This document shows positions 1-6,592 of a DNA stretch of 17,144 bases, one piece after another. The translations under genes and the position numbers were made by a program. Source of the DNA: Maribacter sp. (lineage in GTDB: Bacteria; Bacteroidota; Bacteroidia; Flavobacteriales; Flavobacteriaceae); NCBI GenBank assembly GCA_018679695.1, contig JAHHKH010000428.1:1-17144 (forward strand). The letters are read 5' to 3'. The notes beneath the pieces are model-generated. The model ran no database searches. It was given only the letters and a program-made list of their open reading frames with translations, and was not told where the DNA came from. How positions within the stretch are numbered: position 1 is the first letter of the stretch; the number at the start of each line of letters is the position of its first letter.

Positions 1-93
1 CTTAAAGTTCTTAACATCGTATTTTTCATATAAAACAGCTCTTTTTTTAATCCTAAACCAGGTTCTATCAATACCATATTTGATGTAGGGCAT
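1..93 (-). other. Window edge; possible 5' end of an unidentified gene
   Basis: The minus strand has open frames running off the left edge with candidate ATG starts at 93 (MPYIKYGIDRTWF...), 77 (MVLIEPGLGLKK...) and 29 (MKNTMLRTL...). The start at 77 is in the same frame as the one at 29. The 29 start follows an A-rich, purine-rich stretch and begins like a signal peptide, but fewer than ten codons are visible. Nothing is recognisable by family. The terminator at 108-139 separates this stretch from the DUF937 gene, so any gene here would have its own promoter. A gene ending on the plus strand is also possible. Confidence 0.2.
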
Positions 94-107
94 TATGAGG
101 AAGATAC

Positions 108-139
108 AAAAAAGCCGATTGAATATTCAAACGGCCTTT
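108..139 (-). terminator. Rho-independent terminator of the DUF937 gene
   Basis: Read on the minus strand, a 10-base arm GCCGTTTGAA is followed after two bases by its near-perfect complement (one mismatch). The second arm runs directly into a run of six T. It lies 24 bases past the DUF937 stop codon, which is the expected place for an intrinsic terminator. Confidence 0.75.
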
Positions 140-162
140 GTTAAATAAGACATAAAATAGGG

Positions 163-795
163 TTATTTGCCGAAAAGTCCTCCGAGCAGCCCACCTAGTC
201 CGCTTTTCTTTTTTCCACCGCCCATGACCATACCAGCTACGTCGTCTAAAATACTTCCGTCACCATCGGCATCCAACAAAGTTGTGATCAGACTTTGATT
301 CTGTTGCGGTTGACCGCCTAACATACTGCCCAAAAGGCTGTTCAATCCATTCGCATCATTTACATTACTCTGGGCTTTCTGTTTCCCTAAGAATCCCATG
401 ACAATTGGCGCTGCAATTTTTAGGATATTTGCAATAGACCCAGTGTCCATTCCCGATTTTTGACTCAAGGCATTTTCCACTTGTGGTTGTTTGCCACCGA
501 AAACATGACCAAGAATGCCTGCACCATCATTCATAACCGAGTCATCGACACCACCGCCGAACAAGCCACCAAGATTGTCCAAAATGCTGCCGTCGTGTTT
601 GGAGGAAAGCGCGCTCATTAATCCCTCTGCCCCTTGAGGAGAGGATACATTTTTTTTCATGGCACCCAAAAGTAAGGGCATTGCCATGCTTAATACATCA
701 GCGGTTTTGTTCTCAGGTTGGCCTGTTTGGCCAGCTACACCACTAATTAGTTCTTTGCCCATTGGGCTGTTTAGTAAATCTAATAATCCAGACAT
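163..795 (-). CDS. DUF937 family protein (210 aa)
   Basis: This is a glycine-, leucine- and methionine-rich protein of the DUF937 family (related to E. coli YidB), whose function is not established. There is no signal peptide or clear membrane helix. An internal duplication is visible: residues about 18-50 resemble about 106-140, each with an amphipathic ADVLSMAMPLLLGAM-like helix followed by lysines. DGSILDNLGGLFGGG (68-82) is echoed by DGSILDDVAGMVMGGG (179-194). Residues 175-181, DADGDGS, look like the start of an EF-hand or dockerin-type calcium loop. The C-terminus is a run of GL/GG repeats ending in LFGK. It lies downstream of serA but behind a probable terminator, so it is probably a separate unit. 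The ATG at 795 is the only good start, with no evident Shine-Dalgarno. The family call is fairly secure; the role is unknown. Confidence 0.8.
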   Translation of the reverse strand: MSGLLDLLNSPMGKELISGVAGQTGQPENKTADVLSMAMPLLLGAMKKNVSSPQGAEGLMSALSSKHDGSILDNLGGLFGGGVDDSVMNDGAGILGHVFGGKQPQVENALSQKSGMDTGSIANILKIAAPIVMGFLGKQKAQSNVNDANGLNSLLGSMLGGQPQQNQSLITTLLDADGDGSILDDVAGMVMGGGKKKSGLGGLLGGLFGK

Positions 796-830
796 GTTAT
801 AGTTAATTTAATTTTCGATTTTGTAAGATA

Positions 831-870
831 CAAAAAGCACTGCACTATTTTAATAATCCAGTAGCTTTTG
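831..870 (-). terminator. Probable terminator after serA
   Basis: Immediately behind the serA stop, the minus strand can fold CAAAAGC(T)ACTG against CAGTGCTTTTTG. That gives about 11 base pairs with one bulged base around a 16-base loop. The T-run forms the 3' arm of the stem. The large loop and bulge make this weaker than the terminator at 108-139. Confidence 0.45.
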
Positions 871-1821
871 TCATTTCAAAAGTGTTATAATTTGGGAGGC
901 CAATTCACTACCAATTCTATCCTGGGCTTCCCCTGTCGCTGCTCCAATATGTGGGGTTAAGGAAATTTGTGGATGCATAAGTATCTTAATTTCCGGATTC
1001 GGTTCTGATTCGAACACATCGAGACCTGCAAAAGACACTTTGCCCGATTCCAGTGCATCAACCAATGCGACTTCGTCAATAACACCTCCACGGGCCGCAT
1101 TTACAAGACCAACACCATTTTTCATGATGTTGAATTCATTTTTGCCGATTATATATTCCTTTTGTGCCGGAACATGAAGGGTGATAAAATCAGCGGATTT
1201 TAAAACTTCTTCTTTTGAAAGACTATTAAAGCTAAAAGAAACTGATTGCCCATCATAAAAAGGTACTTTGACCATTGCGCTTTCGATAAACGGATCATAG
1301 TAAATAACCTTCATACCAATACCCAAAGCAATTTTGGCAGTTGCTTGACCTATTCTTCCAAAGCCAATCACCCCCAAGGTTTTACCTCTAAGTTCAGAAC
1401 CACCGGCATACGCTTTTTTCAATTGTTTGAATTTGCTATCACCTTCTAAAGGCATGCTTCGGTTGGCATCGTATAAAAAACGAACACCTCCGAACAAATG
1501 GGCGAAAACCAGTTCCGCCACCGATTCTGAAGAAGCGGCAGGGGTGTTTATGACATGCAAACCTTTCTCTTTGGCATAGGCTACATCAATATTGTCCATG
1601 CCTACACCGCCACGTCCTATTAACTTTAATGAAGGGCAATTATCAATGAGATCCTTACGCACTTGTGTGGCACTACGAACCAAGAGTCCAACAATCTGGT
1701 TTTCATTGATATAGTTTTCCAATTGTTCTTGGGCTACTGTTGTGGTAATCACATCAAAGCCAGCAGCTTCAAGATTTTTGATGCCCGTTTGTGATAGGCC
1801 GTCGTTTGCTAATATTTTCAT
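871..1821 (-). CDS. serA: D-3-phosphoglycerate dehydrogenase, short form
   Basis: This cytoplasmic NAD-dependent enzyme of the D-isomer 2-hydroxyacid dehydrogenase family is assigned to oxidation of 3-phosphoglycerate to 3-phosphohydroxypyruvate, the first step of serine synthesis. The Rossmann motif is G153-F-G155-R-I-G158, with D176 as the likely NAD ribose-binding acid. The catalytic set is R244 (NAARGG), E273 (FESEP) and H291 (TPHIGAAT). RGGVGMDNID at 70-79 is the usual substrate-loop motif. At 316 residues it ends after the catalytic domain: the C-terminal ACT domain that lets E. coli SerA sense serine is absent, so feedback inhibition by that route is not expected. The start lies 14 bases past the serC stop, so the two are surely co-transcribed and supply consecutive steps. 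The family alone would allow another 2-hydroxyacid substrate; the serC neighbour makes SerA the best call. Confidence 0.9.
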   Translation of the reverse strand: MKILANDGLSQTGIKNLEAAGFDVITTTVAQEQLENYINENQIVGLLVRSATQVRKDLIDNCPSLKLIGRGGVGMDNIDVAYAKEKGLHVINTPAASSESVAELVFAHLFGGVRFLYDANRSMPLEGDSKFKQLKKAYAGGSELRGKTLGVIGFGRIGQATAKIALGIGMKVIYYDPFIESAMVKVPFYDGQSVSFSFNSLSKEEVLKSADFITLHVPAQKEYIIGKNEFNIMKNGVGLVNAARGGVIDEVALVDALESGKVSFAGLDVFESEPNPEIKILMHPQISLTPHIGAATGEAQDRIGSELASQIITLLK

Positions 1822-1835
1822 TGTCTGTTTATCGA

Positions 1836-2900
1836 TTAACCTTTTCTTTCCATTTCGCTCATCACATCTACCAAAACACCAACGCTTTCAAGCGATAATG
1901 CGTTATACATAGATGCCCTATATCCTCCTACAGAGCGATGTCCATTGAGTCCATTGATACCTGCTTCTTTCCACATGGCATCAAAAGTATCCTTCAACTT
2001 CTCATCGGTCAAGTTGAAAGTTGCATTCATGTTTGAACGATCATCTTTATTTGCGAACCCATCAAATACAGGATTCAAATCTATCTCAGAGTACAAAAGC
2101 CGTGCTTTCTTTTCATTTATTTCCTCAATTGCCGGAATTCCTCCAATTTCCTTAAGCCATTCCATGGTTAACATTGAGGTATACACCGCAAAAACTGAAG
2201 GGGTATTGAACATACTGTCTTTGTTGATGTGTACTTTATAGTCTAACATTGAGGGAATCTTTCGACTAACCTTGCCCAAAATATCCTCTTTTATCACTAC
2301 CAAAGTTGTCCCAGCCGGACCCATATTCTTTTGTGCACCGGCATAAATCAAATCAAATTGTGAAAAATCCAATTGTCTTGAAAAAATATCAGAGCTCATA
2401 TCACAGACCAAGACAGTATCATGCTTAGGGAATTTTTTCAATTGCGTTCCAAAAATGGTATTATTGGAAGTTAAGTGCAAATAATCCAATCCTTTAGGGA
2501 TATTATATCCTTTTGGGATATAATTGAAGTTTTCATCTTTCGAGGAACCTACCTCAATCACCTCTCCAAAAAGACGGGCTTCCTTAATGGCTTTATCACT
2601 CCAAGCACCTGTATTTAGATAACCGGCTTGGGTCTCCAATAAATTGTAAGCAACCATTAGAAATTCAAGGCTTGCACCACCTTGCAGGAAAAGGGCCTTA
2701 TAACCTTTGCCTTCCAATCCCAATAGCTCCAGGGCAAGGGATCTGGCTTTTTCCATTACCTCAACAAAATCCTTGCCTCTATGTGAGACTTCAATAAGTG
2801 ATAAGCCCGAACCATTAAAATCCATTATGGCCTCGGAAGCTTTTAAGAATACCTCTTGTGGCAGAACACAAGGACCGGCACTAAAATTATGTTTCTTCAT
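1836..2900 (-). CDS. serC: Phosphoserine aminotransferase
   Basis: This PLP enzyme (class V aminotransferase fold) converts 3-phosphohydroxypyruvate and glutamate to phosphoserine and 2-oxoglutarate. It also acts on 3-hydroxy-4-phosphohydroxythreonine in organisms with the DXP-independent-of-R5P vitamin B6 route. Length is 354 residues, normal for SerC. The N-terminal HNFSAGPCVLP signature is present. G74-G-A-S77 holds the cofactor phosphate, and K191 in GAQKNMGPAG is the Schiff-base lysine. H321-R322 in GHRSVGGYRASMYNA matches the SerC-specific substrate phosphate pocket. It sits between the LuxC-type reductase (73 bases upstream) and serA (14 bases downstream) on the same strand. In the 73-base gap I see only a one-mismatch -7 element (TTAATTTG), so read-through from the upstream promoter at 4069-4076 is likely. 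Confidence 0.95.
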   Translation of the reverse strand: MKKHNFSAGPCVLPQEVFLKASEAIMDFNGSGLSLIEVSHRGKDFVEVMEKARSLALELLGLEGKGYKALFLQGGASLEFLMVAYNLLETQAGYLNTGAWSDKAIKEARLFGEVIEVGSSKDENFNYIPKGYNIPKGLDYLHLTSNNTIFGTQLKKFPKHDTVLVCDMSSDIFSRQLDFSQFDLIYAGAQKNMGPAGTTLVVIKEDILGKVSRKIPSMLDYKVHINKDSMFNTPSVFAVYTSMLTMEWLKEIGGIPAIEEINEKKARLLYSEIDLNPVFDGFANKDDRSNMNATFNLTDEKLKDTFDAMWKEAGINGLNGHRSVGGYRASMYNALSLESVGVLVDVMSEMERKG

Positions 2901-2973
2901 TTTTATTCAAATTAAGACCCCAAAGGTCATGAATTAAAAGGGAACATTTGGTATGTTTTCGCTAATTATTGTA

Positions 2974-4032
2974 CTATGTTTTTAACAGGAATTCAACAGT
3001 ATCAACGTCATCGGCATAATCACCCAGTCCAGGTTTTTGTGTAAGACCAAATTTAACCTCATCCTCCAGGACATCATTCGCCACAACACATTGTATTTTT
3101 TCCCTGTCATGCGCTAACCGCGACTTTAAATCGGCTAATGAATCATACTGTTCATAGAACAGGGTTGCGATGGGCGAGGAGTAACTATCGTCTTCTTTGA
3201 TCATTAAGAACCCGTTTTCCAAGATTTTGAAACCACTCATTAGATACACCGCTTTGTTGTAATCGTAATTATTGGCGTATTTTGTTTGTTCTATTATTGG
3301 ATGAAAGTCATATAGGGCCTTAAAGAAATCATCAAAGTTGTACCCTTTTGGTACAAAGACCTTGGAAACACTCCTGCAGCCTAAGCCATAATAACGAAAA
3401 ATATCCTCGCCTAAAGCTTGCAGTTGTTCTGAGGATTCTTGACCGTCAAGAATCGCAACAGCATTTCGGTTCTTGCGTATGACATGGGGTTTATTTCCAA
3501 AATAATGTTCAAAATAACGCGAAGTATTATCACTGCCGGTAGCAATGACCGCATCAAAACCTTCCAATTTGTTTTCCGTGAATTCAATTTCCTCCTTTAA
3601 AGAGGCACATTTTGATATTAAGAAGCTTGCTATGAACGGAAGTAATACCTTATCATTGGACGATAGTTTTATAACGGCTTTATTGCCCGTTAGGATTACC
3701 GCCAAAAAATCATGGAAACCCACGAGTGGAATATTCCCCGCCATTATTATGGCAACTGTCTTGTGTCGGTTTTTACCAATGTCATAAGTTGCTAGCCAGT
3801 TTTCGAGGTTTTCTTTGGTTAAAAGGGCTCCCCAATTCGTTACTGCATACATAATATTTTCCCTGGTAAACCAACCATTCTTATGCCCGGCAAGTAGAAT
3901 GGTTTCATTGAATTTGTTGTGCCATTCATTTTTTGATATTTCGGTGGGATCGGTTTCGGTGATTTCGCGATGCGCCCTAAAAAATGCTCCTAGATCTATA
4001 AAAGCATTTAAAATTTCCTTATGGTCCGTCAT
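2974..4032 (-). CDS. LuxC-type acyl-CoA reductase family protein
   Basis: The protein resembles the LuxC acyl-CoA reductase family, which reduces fatty acyl groups to aldehydes with NADPH through a cysteine thioester. The visible marks are a glycine-rich MAGNIPLVGFHDF at 97-109, SSND at 124-127, DAVIATGSDNTSRYF at 160-174, and the putative nucleophile C219 in GLGCRS. The conserved C-terminal block is QKPGLGDYADDVDTVEFLL at 332-350. At 352 residues it is shorter than the LuxC of luminous bacteria (about 480), and no luxD, luxE or luciferase gene is near, so it is not part of a light system. It is first in a likely operon with serC and serA and divergent from a ferredoxin gene. In my recollection this neighbourhood recurs in Bacteroidota, but the substrate is unknown. 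There is no signal peptide. The ATG at 4032 lies about 30 bases from the predicted transcription start. Confidence 0.8.
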   Translation of the reverse strand: MTDHKEILNAFIDLGAFFRAHREITETDPTEISKNEWHNKFNETILLAGHKNGWFTRENIMYAVTNWGALLTKENLENWLATYDIGKNRHKTVAIIMAGNIPLVGFHDFLAVILTGNKAVIKLSSNDKVLLPFIASFLISKCASLKEEIEFTENKLEGFDAVIATGSDNTSRYFEHYFGNKPHVIRKNRNAVAILDGQESSEQLQALGEDIFRYYGLGCRSVSKVFVPKGYNFDDFFKALYDFHPIIEQTKYANNYDYNKAVYLMSGFKILENGFLMIKEDDSYSSPIATLFYEQYDSLADLKSRLAHDREKIQCVVANDVLEDEVKFGLTQKPGLGDYADDVDTVEFLLKT

Positions 4033-4035
4033 AAT

Positions 4036-4066
4036 TTGTACAGAAATCTAATTGGGTTTACCTTTG
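4036..4066 (+). promoter_or_regulatory. Promoter of the ferredoxin gene (Bacteroidota type)
   Basis: There is a TTG at 4036-4038, a 20-base spacer, and a perfect TAnnTTTG (TACCTTTG) at 4059-4066. This matches the -33/-7 consensus of the Bacteroidota housekeeping sigma factor. The expected transcription start is near 4072, giving a leader of about 45 bases. The element lies nose to nose with the minus-strand promoter at 4069-4076. Confidence 0.7.
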
Positions 4067-4068
4067 GA

Positions 4069-4076
4069 CAAAAATA
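4069..4076 (-). promoter_or_regulatory. -7 element for the luxC-like/serC/serA unit
   Basis: The minus strand reads TATTTTTG, a perfect TAnnTTTG, which would start transcription about 30 bases before the luxC-like ATG. No exact TTG is seen at the -33 distance; CTG is the closest triplet, near 4095-4097. The element is two bases from the plus-strand -7 element of the ferredoxin promoter. Confidence 0.5.
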
Positions 4077-4117
4077 AGCATGCTGAAGTTAATTCAGTTT
4101 AAAAGAAAAAGAAATTT

Positions 4118-4471
4118 ATGGCAATTATTATTACTGACGAATGTATAAATTGTGGAGCTTGCGAACCTGAGTGTCCAAATACGGCAATTTATGAAGGTGC
4201 CGACGAATGGCGCTACAGCGATGGTACTTCCTTGAAAGGGGATGTAGTGCTACCAAATGGACCAGCTTTTAACGCTGATGAAGTTCAAGAACCGATAAGC
4301 GATGAGCTTTATTATATCGTACCTGATAAATGTACCGAGTGTATGGGCTTTCATGATGAACCTCAATGTGCCGCCGTATGTCCTGTGGATTGCTGCGTAC
4401 CTGATGAGGACCATGTAGAATCGGAGGAAGAACTTCTAGGTAAGCAGAAATTCATGCATCCTGAGGGTTAG
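4118..4471 (+). CDS. 2[4Fe-4S] ferredoxin (117 aa)
   Basis: This is a small, acidic, cytoplasmic electron carrier with two cubane cluster motifs. The first is C9-x2-C12-x2-C15-x3-C19-P. The second is C72-x2-C75-x8-C84-x3-C88-P, where the eight-residue insert is the mark of Allochromatium-type (YfhL-like) ferredoxins with unusually negative cluster potentials. By analogy C9, C12, C15 and C88 bind one cluster, and C72, C75, C84 and C19 the other. The two motifs are separated by 52 residues (about 20-68), much longer than in the classic family, and two extra cysteines follow at C92-C93. The tail is acidic (EDHVESEEELL). It is transcribed divergently from the LuxC-type reductase through adjoining promoters. 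The partner redox enzyme is not identifiable from the window. The stop is 6 bases from the stop of the convergent ureohydrolase. Confidence 0.9.
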   Translation: MAIIITDECINCGACEPECPNTAIYEGADEWRYSDGTSLKGDVVLPNGPAFNADEVQEPISDELYYIVPDKCTECMGFHDEPQCAAVCPVDCCVPDEDHVESEEELLGKQKFMHPEG

Positions 4472-4477
4472 TAATCC

Positions 4478-5272
4478 TTAGAGTTTATTCATTATCATCT
4501 TCGCCGCTATTTCCTTTAAGAATTTTGCGCAGACCATGGAGGTCATTCCATTGATGTCCCTATTTGGATTGTATTCCACAATATCCGCTCCTATAATCGG
4601 AACATCGATATTCTGGATAATCTGAAGTACTTGTCTCGTGCTTAAACCTCCAGGTTCATGGTGCGATACGCCAGGGGCATATGCAGGATCTAATGCATCA
4701 ATATCCAAAGACAAATAAATTGGGGTATCGAACTTTGGAATCGATCTTAGGTCAAAATCCTTCATCGCCACAATTTCCACTCCGAATTTAATGGCCTGTT
4801 CTTCCTGACGGGTAGATAAGGTTCTAATACCAACCTGAAGTAAACGACCAGCCAACTTATCCTCCATAATCCTGGCAAAAGGGCAGGCGTGGGAATATTT
4901 ATCACCCTCAAATTCGTCATATAGATCACTATGGGCATCAATGTGCAGAATATGCACAGGGCCGTAACGGTTGTGAACAGCTTTGAGCACTGGATAAGTT
5001 ATTGAGTGGTCTCCGCCCAAGGTTATCATGGACTGCACTTTAGTTAGATTATCTGCTGTTATCGACTCGATCTCAAAATAGTCCTTAATTTTATAATCCC
5101 CCTTGTCTGACCAGATGTCAGGGGTCAGCTCCTTTCCAGATTCGGAAAAATAATTCGCTGAAGGACTATTATAGGCTTTTCTTATCAGGGGAGGAGCTAG
5201 GGCAGGTCCTTGCATAAAAGATGATTTAGCATCGAACAAAATTCCCTGTAATCCTATTTTATAGTTTCCCAT
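4478..5272 (-). CDS. Ureohydrolase family protein (agmatinase/arginase)
   Basis: This is a binuclear manganese hydrolase of the arginase/agmatinase superfamily that releases urea from a guanidino compound. The metal ligands are clear: H89 in GGDHS, D112-A-H114-S-D116, and D190-I-D192 in SLDIDALDPAYAPG. The substrate loop reads SHACPF (127-132) and the C-terminal loop GVSHHEPGGLS (201-211). These are closer, in my judgement, to the short agmatinase-like enzymes of archaea and Bacteroidota than to animal arginase, but specificity cannot be fixed by eye. Length (264) is slightly short because the N-terminus begins almost at the first beta strand. No arginine decarboxylase or other polyamine gene is adjacent. 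It converges with the ferredoxin gene, with a weak 6-bp hairpin (4464-4478) spanning both stops and no T-run. Agmatinase in polyamine synthesis is the first guess; arginase or an aminopropylagmatine hydrolase are alternatives. Confidence 0.85.
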   Translation of the reverse strand: MGNYKIGLQGILFDAKSSFMQGPALAPPLIRKAYNSPSANYFSESGKELTPDIWSDKGDYKIKDYFEIESITADNLTKVQSMITLGGDHSITYPVLKAVHNRYGPVHILHIDAHSDLYDEFEGDKYSHACPFARIMEDKLAGRLLQVGIRTLSTRQEEQAIKFGVEIVAMKDFDLRSIPKFDTPIYLSLDIDALDPAYAPGVSHHEPGGLSTRQVLQIIQNIDVPIIGADIVEYNPNRDINGMTSMVCAKFLKEIAAKMIMNKL

Positions 5273-5357
5273 AGATCTATTATTTCAATGTATATCTTAT
5301 TTCGGGCCCACATTCTTTTTGTTCTCTCAACTGTGGTAAATATACAAGGGTAAGACC

Positions 5358-5365
5358 TATATTTG
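5358..5365 (+). promoter_or_regulatory. -7 element of the ychF promoter
   Basis: TATATTTG is an exact TAnnTTTG, placed so that transcription would begin about 16 bases before the ychF ATG. The upstream -33 element is imperfect: TGG ending at 5336, 21 bases away, instead of TTG. No convincing element is seen on the opposite strand for the ureohydrolase. Confidence 0.5.
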
Positions 5366-5387
5366 CACCGTTTTTAAATAATTTATA

Positions 5388-6482
5388 ATGAAAGCTGGTA
5401 TAGTAGGACTGCCCAATGTAGGTAAATCAACATTATTCAATTGTTTGTCGAATGCAAAGGCGCAGAGCGCAAACTTTCCGTTCTGTACTATTGAACCAAA
5501 TATCGGGGTCGTAAATGTCCCTGATGCCAGATTGGAAAAGTTAGAGTCCCTCGTTAATCCAGAACGGGTAATACCTGCAACTGTCGAGATCGTTGATATT
5601 GCCGGTTTGGTGAAAGGCGCGAGTAAAGGGGAAGGACTGGGCAATCAATTTTTGGGCAATATCCGGGAGACCGATGCCATATTACATGTACTTCGTTGCT
5701 TTGACAATGACAATGTAGTCCATGTTGATGGTTCGGTAGACCCTATTAGGGATATGGAAACCATTGACATGGAATTACAGCTGAAAGACCTGGAGACCTT
5801 GGAAAAGAAATTGGATAAGGTTAAAAGGGCTGCCAGGACAGGCAACAAGGAAGCCCAGAAAGAAGAGGCAGCCTTATTGAAAATAAAGGAAGGACTTGAA
5901 GCCGGAATCTCCGTGCGCGCAATTGAAATTTCCGACGATGATAAAAAGGATTATATATTACCATTACAATTTATCACCGATAAACCGGTTATGTACGTTT
6001 GCAATGTTGATGAGGCGGCAGCTGTTTCGGGCAATGCCTATGTTGAAAAGGTCAAAGCTGCAGTTGCTAATGAAAAGGCAGAGGTTGTGGTTCTTGCGGT
6101 AGGTACCGAAGCGGATATTACAGAGTTGGAAACGTATGAGGAACGCCAGATGTTTTTGGAAGATCTTGGGTTGACTGAACCGGGTTCTGCCAAGTTGATT
6201 CGTGGTGCCTACAAATTACTGGATCTGGAAACTTACTTTACTGCTGGTGAAAAGGAAGTCCGAGCCTGGACAATACCTGTAGGCGCAACTGCACCGCAGG
6301 CTGCCGGAGTAATACACACCGATTTTGAAAAAGGATTTATTCGGGCAGAAGTAATCTCCTATGATGACTATATAAAGTACGGGAGTGAAGCCAAAGTAAA
6401 AGAGGCAGGAAAGATGCGAGTCGAAGGAAAGGACTATGTGGTCCAGGATGGCGATGTGATGCATTTTAGATTCAACGTCTAG
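5388..6482 (+). CDS. ychF: Ribosome-associated ATPase YchF (Ola1 type)
   Basis: This is an Obg-family P-loop protein that hydrolyses ATP in preference to GTP, binds the ribosome, and is linked to oxidative-stress responses in E. coli. The P-loop is G7-LPNVGK-S14, the G3 motif D70-IAG73, and the G4 position N206-V-D-E209, the unusual NxxE form that relaxes guanine specificity. A helical coiled insertion (about 125-190) carries many Lys/Glu pairs. The TGS domain fills the C-terminus (about 281-364), ending in DGDVMHFRFNV as usual. C33 in FPFCTIEPN aligns with E. coli Cys35, the residue tied to redox control. At 364 residues it is full length. The start is supported by the -7 element at 5358-5365 and by the N-terminal MKAGIVGLPN. 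It stands alone, divergent from the ureohydrolase. Confidence 0.95.
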   Translation: MKAGIVGLPNVGKSTLFNCLSNAKAQSANFPFCTIEPNIGVVNVPDARLEKLESLVNPERVIPATVEIVDIAGLVKGASKGEGLGNQFLGNIRETDAILHVLRCFDNDNVVHVDGSVDPIRDMETIDMELQLKDLETLEKKLDKVKRAARTGNKEAQKEEAALLKIKEGLEAGISVRAIEISDDDKKDYILPLQFITDKPVMYVCNVDEAAAVSGNAYVEKVKAAVANEKAEVVVLAVGTEADITELETYEERQMFLEDLGLTEPGSAKLIRGAYKLLDLETYFTAGEKEVRAWTIPVGATAPQAAGVIHTDFEKGFIRAEVISYDDYIKYGSEAKVKEAGKMRVEGKDYVVQDGDVMHFRFNV

Positions 6483-6592
6483 CAAAAATCGAGCCTGTTT
6501 TCTTGAAAAATCCATGTTTTATCGGCGATTGGGTATTGTAATCCAAATCAAAATTTTCACAGGAAAAAAGGTAAAAGCTTTAGGTTGGCCGT

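Noticed and set aside
781..861. TAATAATCCAG present at 781 and again at 851
   Set aside because: One copy is coding sequence of the DUF937 N-terminus and the other is in the serA terminator region; an isolated 11-base repeat with no flanking similarity.
2901..2973. Separate promoter or terminator between the luxC-like gene and serC
   Set aside because: The -7 candidates have one mismatch and no TTG at the right distance, and the GACC/GGTC dyad is only four pairs; read-through is simpler.
2974..4032. A bioluminescence (lux) locus
   Set aside because: Only a LuxC-family reductase is present; there is no luciferase, transferase or synthetase gene, and the neighbours are serine synthesis genes.
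4464..4478. Hairpin at the convergent ferredoxin/ureohydrolase stops as a bidirectional terminator
   Set aside because: Only about six pairs including a wobble, a 3-base loop and no T-run on either strand.
6216..6515. Antisense and overlapping open frames inside ychF, parE, parC and other genes
   Set aside because: They lack family resemblance, lie wholly within strongly supported genes and are explained by codon bias on the opposite strand.
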